Below are positions 1 to 6,472 of a stretch of DNA of 10,014 nt, piece after piece. Within the stretch, counting starts at the first letter, position 1, and each line of letters starts with the position of its first letter. The position numbers and the translations under genes were made by a program. Below the pieces are notes generated by a model. That model made no database searches, had not been told where the DNA came from, and was given only the letters and a program-made list of their open reading frames with translations. Source of the stretch: Desulfobacula sp. (GTDB lineage Bacteria > Desulfobacterota > Desulfobacteria > Desulfobacterales > Desulfobacteraceae); assembly GCA_029940235.1 (NCBI GenBank), contig JAOZRI010000067.1, positions 1 through 10,014 of the forward strand, read 5' to 3'.

Positions 1-261
1 GTCAATTTCCCAGAGCATTTTTTCAAGCGGGGTTGCCACAAGTTTTTCAATCTCTGCAGGGCTGGCTCCCGGAGCATGTACATGAATATCTGCCATGGGA
101 ACAACAATCTGGGGTTCCTCTTCTCTTGGAGTGATATATATGCTGAATACTCCTAAAACCAATGCAATAATGATCAGCATAATTGAAAGTTGGGATGTTA
201 GAAAAAGCTTTACAATATTGGAGAGAAAAGAGGGGGTTTTTTCTATCTGTTTTTTAATCAT
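1..261 (-). CDS. RND efflux permease, N-terminal part (runs off the left edge)
   Basis: Only the first 87 codons are present; the rest lies beyond base 1. The protein is the start of an inner-membrane proton-driven RND pump of the AcrB/HAE1 group, which works with a periplasmic fusion protein. After a short cytoplasmic stretch there is one membrane helix (about residues 20-43). It is followed by the periplasmic motif PREEEPQI (45-52) and the porter-domain signature PGASPAEIEKLVATPLE (64-80), both typical of this superfamily. ATG at 261 is chosen because an in-frame TGA lies 11 codons upstream with no better start between; the ribosome site is weak (AAAAGG). It follows the fusion-protein gene by 55 bp on the same strand, so the two form one efflux unit. 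The substrate cannot be told from this fragment. Confidence 0.9.
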   Translation of the reverse strand, partial: MIKKQIEKTPSFLSNIVKLFLTSQLSIMLIIIALVLGVFSIYITPREEEPQIVVPMADIHVHAPGASPAEIEKLVATPLEKMLWEID

Positions 262-278
262 AGCCTTTTTAATTACTG

Positions 279-307
279 CCTGTTTAATTAATCATATCCT
301 GTTTAAT
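279..307. repeat. Pair of 10-bp direct repeats in the fusion protein/permease gap
   Basis: CCTGTTTAAT occurs at 279-288 and again, identical, at 298-307, 19 bp apart start to start. Both lie in the 55-bp gap between the efflux permease start and the fusion-protein stop. Function is unknown. The pair may be a local duplication or a protein-binding site, and in AT-rich DNA a chance origin is possible. Confidence 0.35.
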
Positions 308-316
308 GCTGGCTTA

Positions 317-1426
317 TTAATATCCTATGATTTCATCAAAGGAGAGCCCTGAAAGAACTTCAATTTTTTCACCAAAGATTCTGCCGGTTTTAATGTAAAC
401 TCTCTGCCATCTGTTACTGTTTTTCACATTGACAAGTTCAAGCTGGCCCACGCGGGTCACAGCTTTTTCAGGGATAAGAAGTGTATTCTCTTTTTCAAGG
501 GGAATAAGAAGTCGTCCAAACATTCCAGGATAAATCCCGGGAGTTTTGGGAAGAGCTGCCTTTACTATAAAAGTCCGGGTGGCAGGATCTGCATAGGGAA
601 CAATCTCTTCTATGACAGAGACCACAGATTCCCCCACTGTTTGAATTTTAACCTCATATTCATTCCCTTGTATAACTTTGTTGATCAGGCTCTCTCTTAC
701 GCTGGCTTCAAGTCTTAGAGCACCACTGGTCTGGATGACAAGAAGTGGTTTTCCAGGAACAGCAAGATCGCCTGGATCAATTAATCTTTTTGCCACAACA
801 CCGTTGGCAGGGGATGTGATGTTTGCATATCCAAGACCGATTCCAGCTTCTTTTACTATCTCCCGGGCCTGCCTTATGGATGCTTTTGCTGACAATTGAG
901 CCTCTTGAATTTTTTCAAGTCTTGCCTTTGCCTGGAGAAAAGCAGATTTATCAATTTCAAGTTTTTGAGAGGTTACAATATCTGCTGCAAATAATTTTTT
1001 TGTTCTATTGTATGCTGATTTCGCCTGTTCAAGGCCTGCCTCTGCTTCATCCATTGATTTATAGGTTTGTTGTAAATTATTGTTTGCAATACTTAGGCCT
1101 TCTCTTGCCTGCTGAAGTTTAGTTGCCATTTGCCTTGAATCAAGGCTGATTAGGATCTGGCCTTTTTTCACGGTGTTCCCCGGAACATAATTTACCTTTA
1201 ACACCTGTGCATTTATCTGGGCTTCAATGACAGATTCTGTTAAAGGCCTTATGGTCCCGACGGCTTCATATACGCCAGAGATCAGCTTTTGTTCAACATT
1301 GATAATGTATTGAAAATTACTATTTTGATCAGTAATACTGTTTTTTGAAAATCCAGGTTGAATTTTGTCATTATCACAGGCAAAAAAAATCAATATCATA
1401 AATAGTAATAAATATTTTTTTTCCAT
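317..1426 (-). CDS. Periplasmic membrane fusion lipoprotein (efflux RND adaptor, HlyD/AcrA type)
   Basis: This adaptor links the inner-membrane RND pump to an outer-membrane channel. It is 369 residues from ATG 1426. That start is preferred over ATG 1447, which overlaps the upstream stop, because AAGGA lies 7 bases before it and because it puts a lipoprotein signal peptide at the N-terminus: a hydrophobic run at residues 5-16 ending FFAC, with the lipid-bearing Cys at 17. Asp at the +2 position fits inner-membrane retention by the E. coli rule. A lipoyl-like half-motif lies at about 66-98 (VPGNTVKKGQILISLD), then an Ala/Gln/Lys-rich coiled-coil hairpin at about 100-195. The second lipoyl half is at about 203-231 (ITSPANGVVAKRLIDPGD), followed by beta-barrel and membrane-proximal domains. 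It ends early at GLSFDEIIGY with two tandem stop codons. It is followed by the permease gene and preceded by the activator. Confidence 0.9.
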   Translation of the reverse strand: MEKKYLLLFMILIFFACDNDKIQPGFSKNSITDQNSNFQYIINVEQKLISGVYEAVGTIRPLTESVIEAQINAQVLKVNYVPGNTVKKGQILISLDSRQMATKLQQAREGLSIANNNLQQTYKSMDEAEAGLEQAKSAYNRTKKLFAADIVTSQKLEIDKSAFLQAKARLEKIQEAQLSAKASIRQAREIVKEAGIGLGYANITSPANGVVAKRLIDPGDLAVPGKPLLVIQTSGALRLEASVRESLINKVIQGNEYEVKIQTVGESVVSVIEEIVPYADPATRTFIVKAALPKTPGIYPGMFGRLLIPLEKENTLLIPEKAVTRVGQLELVNVKNSNRWQRVYIKTGRIFGEKIEVLSGLSFDEIIGY

Positions 1427-1446
1427 GGCAGGGTCCTTAAATTGCA

Positions 1447-2967
1447 TTATCTGTAGTGTTTATAATGAATATCATATTTGGCGGCTTTATAGGAGAATTT
1501 TCTGATAGTAATTCCAATAAGATTTGCAGCCTTTTTTATATTTCCTTTTGTATTTTTTAAAGCATCCATCAAAATCTCTTTTTCCAGATGTTCAACAGCT
1601 TTGTCAAGATTTAAAGGCAGAGTCTTTGATTTATCTCCTGTCTGCAAAGTAGAAGGGAGGTGATAACTGTGTATTGCACCTTCATTGCAAAGGATTACAG
1701 CACGCTCAATGCAGTTTTCAAGTTCTCTTACATTCCCTGGCCAGTGGTATTCCATCATCATATCAATGGCCGGAGTTGTAACTCTTTTAATATTTTTTTT
1801 ATGCTCTTTTCTATATTTTTCAAGGAAATGATCTGCAAGTAGAATAATATCTGTTTTTCTCATTCTCAGACTTGGAATATAAATGGGAAATACATTAAGC
1901 CTGAAATAGAGATCATCCCTGAACCTGCCTTGTTTTACCATCTCTTCAAGATTTGCATTGGTGGCGGCAATGATTCTGACATCACTTTTGATCGGTTTAT
2001 AGCCTCCAACCCGCTCAAACTCTTTTTCCTGTAACACTCTTAATAGTTTAACCTGGGCAGCAAAAGCCATATTGCCTATTTCATCTAAAAAAATTGTCCC
2101 TTTATCTGCCATCTCAAATTTACCAAGTTTTTTATGTGATGCTCCAGTAAAAGCTCCTTTTTCATGGCCGAATAATTCACTCTCTATCAGATTTTCAGGT
2201 ATGGCAGCACAATTAATTTTTATAAAGGGTTTTTTGTTTCTATCACTGTTAAAATGAAGAGAGTTTGCAACAAGCTCTTTACCTGTACCGCTTTCCCCTC
2301 TGATCAAAACTGTTGCCAAAGATGCTGAAACCTGGGAAATCATCTGAAGGACTTCCCTCATTTTATTGGAATTTCCAATGATATTATTAAAACGGTATCT
2401 GTTTTCAAGTTGTGATTTTAAACGGATATTTTCTGTTTTTAACTCCTGTTTTTCAACCTGGATATTTTCAATATTAATGACATGATGGGCTATCATGGCT
2501 GCAACAACCGAGAGAAGTTTTTCTCCTTTTTCAAGGGATGTTTTGCCTTCAAATGGGCGATCTGCACTAATGGCACCAACAATGCGGTTGTCTTTTTTTA
2601 TTGGCATGCAGATAAAAGAGTACTCCTGACCCTGGGCAATGTCCCGTGAGTGGGTTTTATCAAGGAAAAGAGGCTCTTTGCTGATCCTTGGAACAACAGC
2701 AGGTTTACCGGTTTGAATCACCTGGCCGACAATGCCTTCTCCTGGAAAATATCTGACCTTGCGAATTGTATCTTCAGCAATGCCATGGGCAATTTCAATT
2801 CTTATTTCACCTGTTTTACCGTTAATTAAAAATATAATTCCCCTGATAAGATTCAAGGATTCAGATAAAACGCCCAGCACCTTGAAAAGAGATTTTTTCA
2901 TATCCATATGCTGGTTCAATGCTTCACTGATTTCATATAATAGAGATACTTCTTTAAATGATTTCAT
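1447..2967 (-). CDS. Sigma-54-dependent transcriptional activator, NifA-like (GAF-AAA+-HTH)
   Basis: This 506-residue enhancer-binding protein activates sigma-54 promoters using ATP. The domains in order are: GAF sensor (about 5-165); a short charged linker helix (about 168-190); and an AAA+ domain (about 195-430) with Walker A GESGTGKE (224-231), GAFTGA (271-276), Walker B TIFLDEIG (291-298) and [13 protein letters not shown] (347-359). A C-terminal HTH (about 474-500) follows. GAFTGA is intact, so contact with sigma-54 should be possible. The GAF fold and the recognition-helix pattern [21 protein letters not shown] resemble NifA more than NtrC, and there is no receiver domain. No nif gene is visible, so a nitrogen role is not supported. 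It leads the minus-strand operon: its TAA ends 20 bp before the fusion-protein start. Control of that operon is inference. A diverging gene also encodes a GAF protein. Confidence 0.93.
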   Translation of the reverse strand: MKSFKEVSLLYEISEALNQHMDMKKSLFKVLGVLSESLNLIRGIIFLINGKTGEIRIEIAHGIAEDTIRKVRYFPGEGIVGQVIQTGKPAVVPRISKEPLFLDKTHSRDIAQGQEYSFICMPIKKDNRIVGAISADRPFEGKTSLEKGEKLLSVVAAMIAHHVINIENIQVEKQELKTENIRLKSQLENRYRFNNIIGNSNKMREVLQMISQVSASLATVLIRGESGTGKELVANSLHFNSDRNKKPFIKINCAAIPENLIESELFGHEKGAFTGASHKKLGKFEMADKGTIFLDEIGNMAFAAQVKLLRVLQEKEFERVGGYKPIKSDVRIIAATNANLEEMVKQGRFRDDLYFRLNVFPIYIPSLRMRKTDIILLADHFLEKYRKEHKKNIKRVTTPAIDMMMEYHWPGNVRELENCIERAVILCNEGAIHSYHLPSTLQTGDKSKTLPLNLDKAVEHLEKEILMDALKNTKGNIKKAANLIGITIRKFSYKAAKYDIHYKHYR

Positions 2968-3131
2968 TAATATTTTTCCGCATAAGTAGTAAAATAATAT
3001 ATTGCATTCTGGTTATCATTCCTGTAATTTGTTTGAAGCTGCCACCATGGATTATTGCATAAAAGGTTACTCCATAACAAGGTGAAATACATTGAGACCT
3101 CACAAAATTATAGGTTAAAACAGAGAACAAT
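2968..3131. promoter_or_regulatory. Divergent intergenic region between activator and GAF-PAS-DHp gene
   Basis: This 164-bp gap must hold the promoters of both flanking genes. On the minus strand a possible housekeeping promoter is TTGTTA (3080-3075) with AATAAT (3056-3051), spacer 18. On the plus strand TTGAGA (3092-3097) with TTAAAA (3115-3120), spacer 17, is a weak candidate. ATTGCAT is repeated at 3001-3007 and 3054-3060, and GTTA-N5-TAAC forms a small inverted repeat at 3066-3078, overlapping the minus-strand -35 candidate. By eye I found no good -24/-12 sigma-54 element on either strand. Confidence 0.4.
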
Positions 3132-4334
3132 ATGAACGAGAATCAAAAGCCTGCACAGAGGAATGCAAATAAAATTATTAAAGTTTTATTTGAAATTTCT
3201 GAAGCTGTAAGCCATACTCGTGATTTAAATGAACTCTATAAGGTGATTCATCAGAAACTTGGTAAGATTATTAATGCTGATAATTTTGTGATTTCCATGC
3301 ACCATGAAAACAGAGATTCCATTACTTTTCCATACTATGTAGATGAAAAAGATGATGACCCTGAAGAGATATTTAATTTCAGTAAAACTGCGTCACTCAC
3401 TGGCAGAGTTATTAAAGATAGAAAACCTTTGATTTTTTTAAAAAAAGATATTGTCCGTTTTGCAGATAGTTTGCACCAAAAACCCATAGGTAGTGTTCCT
3501 CAAATATGGCTTGGTGTACCTTTAATAATTAATAATAAGGTAAAAGGTGCTGTTGTGATTCAAAACTATGAATCAGCAGCAGCCTATGGAAAAAAAGACT
3601 TGGGATTGTTAAATTCGATTTCCCAGCATATTGGCCTTGCCATTGAACGAAAAGAGTCAAAAGCAAAATTGACAAAACAGAGAAAGCTTTTGACAAAAAT
3701 TATGGAATCCTCACCTGTTGGTATCTGCCTTGTGGAAAATCGGATTTTTAAGTGGGTCAATAATGAAATGCTTGAAATATTCGGGTATGATAAAAAATCA
3801 GATTTTGAAAATTGTGATGTACGCATGATTTATAGATCAGAAACTGACTACAATAATGCCGGGAAAATCATCTCCCATGATTTAAAAAAAATAGGAAAAG
3901 CAGATTTTGATTTTGAGTTGAAAAAAAGGGACAATACCAGTTTTAATGCCCATGTAATTATCACAGGTTCTGAAACTGACAACCCTTTTGAATCCACCAT
4001 TGTAATCATCACTGATATCTCTCAACGCCAGATTGTGCAGCAGGAGAGATATGAAAAGGAAAGACTTCAAGGTGTGCTGGAAATGGCAGGCGCAGTCTGC
4101 CATGAGATTAATCAGCCACTTCAGGCAATCCTGGGATATTCAGAATTATTGCTTATAGGTTCCAAGCCTGATGACCTTAAGGACAATAAGCTAAGTTCAA
4201 TTAAAGCCCAGGCAACCCGGCTGGGAGAAATTACAAAAAAATTATCCACTATTACTCAATACCGAACCCTTGAATATCTTGGAAATACTAAGATTGTTGA
4301 TATCTGGAGTGCCAGCAGCGAAACAGAGCATTAA
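3132..4334 (+). CDS. GAF-PAS-DHp protein: histidine-kinase-like, lacks the ATPase domain
   Basis: This 400-residue cytoplasmic signalling protein has no membrane segments. It contains a GAF domain (about 25-175), a PAS domain (about 185-300), and a HisKA/DHp helical hairpin (about 312-380) with a complete H-box, AVCHEINQPLQA, in which His324 is the expected phosphate acceptor. No N, G1, F or G2 boxes of a HATPase_c domain follow. The protein ends about 20 residues after the DHp, and the next gene lies on the opposite strand 12 bp away, so nothing downstream restores the kinase. The PAS-DHp junction is continuous and no frameshift is seen. It could pass or store phosphate supplied by another kinase (Spo0B/ChpT-like use of a DHp), or act only as a dimerising sensor. 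Its GAF start (FEISEA...) resembles that of the divergent activator (YEISEA...), which hints at a related signal. Confidence 0.85.
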   Translation: MNENQKPAQRNANKIIKVLFEISEAVSHTRDLNELYKVIHQKLGKIINADNFVISMHHENRDSITFPYYVDEKDDDPEEIFNFSKTASLTGRVIKDRKPLIFLKKDIVRFADSLHQKPIGSVPQIWLGVPLIINNKVKGAVVIQNYESAAAYGKKDLGLLNSISQHIGLAIERKESKAKLTKQRKLLTKIMESSPVGICLVENRIFKWVNNEMLEIFGYDKKSDFENCDVRMIYRSETDYNNAGKIISHDLKKIGKADFDFELKKRDNTSFNAHVIITGSETDNPFESTIVIITDISQRQIVQQERYEKERLQGVLEMAGAVCHEINQPLQAILGYSELLLIGSKPDDLKDNKLSSIKAQATRLGEITKKLSTITQYRTLEYLGNTKIVDIWSASSETEH

Positions 4335-4346
4335 ATAAACAGGGTG

Positions 4347-4679
4347 TTACTCTTCTAAGGAGATATCCTTTTGCCTGGCAAGGCTGTCAAGATGTCTTTC
4401 AACAAAGGCACGAAGGTCTCTGTTTGGATCAAATTTCTCCGAGTGATAGTTTAAAACCCACCATAAATCATTTAACTTTTCACTATCTTTCTGCCACCAC
4501 GATACAGCCTCTTTGATGGCTTCAGGTGTATCAAATTCAGAATTGATCTTTATATAAAAATCATGACACATGGTTCGGGTGACGGGTTTTAGATCAAGCA
4601 CCTTGACTGTGTTCCGGTTTATCATTCCTGCCTCCATAAGTATCTCATATTTAGGCGGTCTCTCTATATGTTTTATCAA
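4347..4679 (-). CDS. Small conserved-looking hypothetical protein
   Basis: I do not recognise this family. The open frame gives up to 110 residues from a TTG at 4679, with no ATG, GTG or TTG further upstream before an in-frame TGA at 4745-4743. ATG 4637 (96 residues) and ATG 4625 (92 residues) are alternatives. The last has a strong GGAGG 5 bases upstream, but the preceding codons are GC-richer than the gap and look coding, so the start is open. The product is soluble and has no signal peptide or membrane segment. It has a mixed N-terminal part (about 11-45), then a helical part with two Trp pairs (61-62 and 73-74) and a charged tail. It is divergent from the cobamide operon across 210 bp and convergent with the GAF-PAS-DHp gene (12 bp between stops). 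No function is assigned. Confidence 0.65.
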   Translation of the reverse strand: MIKHIERPPKYEILMEAGMINRNTVKVLDLKPVTRTMCHDFYIKINSEFDTPEAIKEAVSWWQKDSEKLNDLWWVLNYHSEKFDPNRDLRAFVERHLDSLARQKDISLEE

Positions 4680-4722
4680 CTGATTGTTACTTAAATCATG
4701 AAAAAATAAAACACCATAAAGA

Positions 4723-4769
4723 TTATACTTAAAAGTACTATATCAATATATATTGATTGTAAAGTATAA
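4723..4769. promoter_or_regulatory. Nested inverted repeat with perfect 16-bp palindrome upstream of cobU
   Basis: ATCAATATATATTGAT (4742-4757) is a perfect palindrome. It sits between two arms that are also exact inverted copies: TTATACTT (4723-4730) and AAGTATAA (4762-4769). Each arm carries a -10-like hexamer pointing outward: TATAAT on the minus strand (4727-4722) toward the small hypothetical gene, and TATAAA on the plus strand (4765-4770) toward cobU. This looks like a divergent promoter pair around a central operator. Matching -35 boxes at normal spacing are not evident, and the DNA is very AT-rich, so the call is tentative. Confidence 0.4.
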
Positions 4770-4797
4770 ATGGAAAAATTTAAGTTGCCATAACCTG

Positions 4798-4831
4798 CAA
4801 GGATAAGATATGATCCTGACCTTGGTTTTTT
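4798..4831 (+). promoter_or_regulatory. Candidate attenuator hairpin with T-run before cobU
   Basis: CAAGG (4798-4802) can pair with CCTTG (4820-4824), and six T bases follow at 4826-4831. An alternative stem, AGGAT (4800-4804) with ATCCT (4813-4817), competes for the same bases. The site is 59 bases before the cobU start and lies between diverging genes, where an end-of-operon terminator is not needed, so conditional termination in the cobU leader is possible. The stems are short. The leader does not resemble a full cobalamin riboswitch. Confidence 0.3.
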
Positions 4832-4889
4832 ATGTGAAAGAGCAAACCATGAATTTAAAAAAGACACCATAGCTTAGGATAGTTTTGTT

Positions 4890-5429
4890 TTGGAAAAAAA
4901 TATAACATTTGTCATTGGGGGATGCAGAAGCGGTAAGAGCTCTTTTGCCCTGGATCAGGCTAATCTTGTGCAGTGTGATACAGGCAAGGTTAAAATTTTT
5001 ATTGCCACATCTGTGCCCAGTGACTCTGAAATGGAAGAGCGGGTGAAAAAACATCAGCATGAACGGGGCAGTGACTGGCATACAATTGAAGAGCCTGTTA
5101 AAATTCATGGGGTAATCAATCAATATTCCAATAATGCCAGTGTAATTCTTGTGGATTGTCTGACATTGTGGGTATCCAATTTACTATTGAACTCCTTTGA
5201 TGATGCTCAATTAGACAAAGTTGTAAAGGATCTGGAAGATTCCCTTGCATCATGCAGATGCCCTGTGTTCCTTGTCTCCAATGAAGTTGGAACAGGAATT
5301 GTTCCAGAAAATAAACTTGCCAGGCAATTCAGGGATTATGCAGGGTTTGTCAATCAAAGGATGGCAAAAATCGCCGACAGGGTTGTTATGACTGTTGCAG
5401 GCATTGATGTTCAAATAAAACCTGCTTAA
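4890..5429 (+). CDS. cobU: Bifunctional adenosylcobinamide kinase / adenosylcobinamide-phosphate guanylyltransferase
   Basis: CobU phosphorylates adenosylcobinamide and then transfers GMP from GTP to give AdoCbi-GDP, the substrate of CobS. The length, 179 residues, is normal for the family. The P-loop is GGCRSGKSSFA (10-20), with Cys where Ala is usual. The His-rich HQHERGSDWHTIEEP (55-69) region should hold the guanylylated His, and DCLTLWVSNLL (89-99) and VSNEVGTGIVPENKLAR (129-145) are family signatures, the latter continuing into the conserved RDYAGFVNQ. The start is TTG at 4890: an in-frame TAG lies at 4875-4877 and no ATG or GTG lies between it and the P-loop. The ribosome site is a distant AGGA (4876-4879). 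It opens the cobamide operon; 86 bp separate it from the radical SAM gene. Confidence 0.95.
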   Translation: MEKNITFVIGGCRSGKSSFALDQANLVQCDTGKVKIFIATSVPSDSEMEERVKKHQHERGSDWHTIEEPVKIHGVINQYSNNASVILVDCLTLWVSNLLLNSFDDAQLDKVVKDLEDSLASCRCPVFLVSNEVGTGIVPENKLARQFRDYAGFVNQRMAKIADRVVMTVAGIDVQIKPA

Positions 5430-5441
5430 AGAAAATTTTCA

Positions 5442-5488
5442 TTTTGAATTCTTAATTTTTAATGAAGGAAGTTATCCTTAATTCAAAA
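5442..5488 (+). repeat. Imperfect long hairpin between cobU and radical SAM gene
   Basis: TTTTGAATT (5442-5450) is the exact complement of AATTCAAAA (5480-5488). Directly inside the right arm, AAGGA (5465-5469) pairs with TCCTT (5475-5479) around a five-base loop. The right side (5475-5488) is thus fully paired, while 14 bases on the left (5451-5464) bulge out. No T-run follows on either strand, so it does not look like a terminator. It could be an RNA processing or stability element, or a regulatory site for the downstream genes. Confidence 0.45.
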
Positions 5489-5515
5489 GAAAAAAATTAT
5501 TATAGATGAATTAAT

Positions 5516-6472
5516 ATGCAATATAAATATATATTTGGACCAATACTATCCCGGCGCCTTGGCATATCCCTTGGAATAGATCTTGTACCTCATAAGACAT
5601 GCAGCCTGGACTGTGTTTATTGTGAGTGCGGGAAAACAACTGACTTAACTTGTGAACAAAAAGAGTATGTCACTTTCAAGGATATAACAAAGGAGCTGGA
5701 TCATTTTTGGGCTCACAATGATGATCCTGACTATATAACTTTTTCAGGTTCAGGTGAACCAACTTTGAACAATAAGTTAGGCCAGGTTATTGAATATATA
5801 AAGAGCAGTAAACCTTATATTAAGACAGCAGTGCTGACTAACTCAACTCTTTTCCAGGATCTGGCTGTCAGACAGGCGCTTTTAGAAGCTGACCTTGTAA
5901 TACCATCCCTTGATGCAGTATCAAGAAAGTCATTTATTAAAATTAACAGGCCTGATAAAGCTCTGGATATCAATGGGATTATAGATGGTATTAAAACCTT
6001 TGCAAGTGAATATAAAGGTAAAATATGGTTGGAGGTTCTGATTCTGCCAGGGTTTAATGACCATGACTCAGAACTGCAATTATTAAAAGAGGCAATTCAA
6101 AAAATAAATCCAGATTTAGTTCAGATTAACACCCTGGACAGACCGGGAACAATGTCTGATATTGAACCAGCATCAAAAAATGAGCTTGAAAGAGTTAAAA
6201 ACATTCTTGGATTTGACAATATTGAAATAGTTGCAAAAATTAATGAAAATATAAAAGTTAAGCCTGAAATTAAAGAGAAAGATATTAAAGCAGCCATTAT
6301 TAAAACCATTAATCGAAGGCCCTGTACAAAACAGGATTTACTGCAGGTGCTTGGTGTTGAAACTGACATTTTGGAAAAATATATAGCCATACTTGAGCAG
6401 AAGAAGATTATTGTGGGAAAATTTCGGGAACGGGGCGTGTTTTACCAGACAATAAAAGAGAACAACCCATGA
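5516..6472 (+). CDS. Radical SAM protein with C-terminal winged-helix-like domain (COG0731-like), function unknown
   Basis: This 318-residue protein is expected to bind a 4Fe-4S cluster and S-adenosylmethionine. The cluster motif is CSLDCVYC (C29, C33, C36), with a further Cys at 38. FGPILSRRLGISLGID (7-22) precedes it, as in the family related to wyosine-type radical SAM enzymes. SGSGEPTL (77-84) is the SAM-binding motif equivalent to GGE. The barrel continues to about 240. Residues 255-315 look like a winged-helix module (RRPCTKQDLLQVLGVETDILEKYIAILEQKKII, in family style). The start at ATG 5516 is supported by the family N-terminus, but the ribosome site is weak. Its ATGA overlaps the cobS start, so the two are probably translationally coupled. 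No known cobamide step uses this family, so the role is unknown. It is not BzaF/HbzA, the ThiC-like radical SAM enzyme for benzimidazole synthesis. Confidence 0.88.
   Translation: MQYKYIFGPILSRRLGISLGIDLVPHKTCSLDCVYCECGKTTDLTCEQKEYVTFKDITKELDHFWAHNDDPDYITFSGSGEPTLNNKLGQVIEYIKSSKPYIKTAVLTNSTLFQDLAVRQALLEADLVIPSLDAVSRKSFIKINRPDKALDINGIIDGIKTFASEYKGKIWLEVLILPGFNDHDSELQLLKEAIQKINPDLVQINTLDRPGTMSDIEPASKNELERVKNILGFDNIEIVAKINENIKVKPEIKEKDIKAAIIKTINRRPCTKQDLLQVLGVETDILEKYIAILEQKKIIVGKFRERGVFYQTIKENNP

Noticed and set aside
823..1122. Plus-strand open frame opposite the fusion-protein gene
   Set aside because: It is antisense to a clearly conserved coding region and has no recognisable protein character.
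1427..1447. Longer start (ATG 1447) for the membrane fusion protein, adding seven residues
   Set aside because: There is no ribosome site before it, while ATG 1426 has AAGGA at good spacing and gives a proper lipoprotein signal peptide.
2968..3131. Sigma-54 (-24/-12) promoter for the activator or the divergent gene
   Set aside because: TGGCA occurs on the minus strand (3048-3044), but the bases at the required GC position are CA, so the spacing rule fails.
4357..4370. AAGGA-GATA-TCCTT hairpin as terminator of the GAF-PAS-DHp gene
   Set aside because: The stem has only 5 bp, the T-run is short, and it lies inside the convergent coding sequence.
4742..4757. FNR/CRP-type box
   Set aside because: The order of half-sites is reversed (ATCAA then TTGAT); an FNR box needs TTGAT-N4-ATCAA.
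4680..4889. Cobalamin riboswitch upstream of cobU
   Set aside because: No convincing B12 box and not enough room for the conserved core; only short hairpins are visible.
5490..5515. Promoter TATTAT (5498-5503) directly before the radical SAM gene
   Set aside because: It would leave almost no leader before the ATG, and no -35 box lies at normal spacing.
6121..6390. Minus-strand open frame opposite the radical SAM gene
   Set aside because: It is a shadow of the conserved plus-strand frame; its Leu/Ser/Ile-rich composition is what an antisense reading gives.
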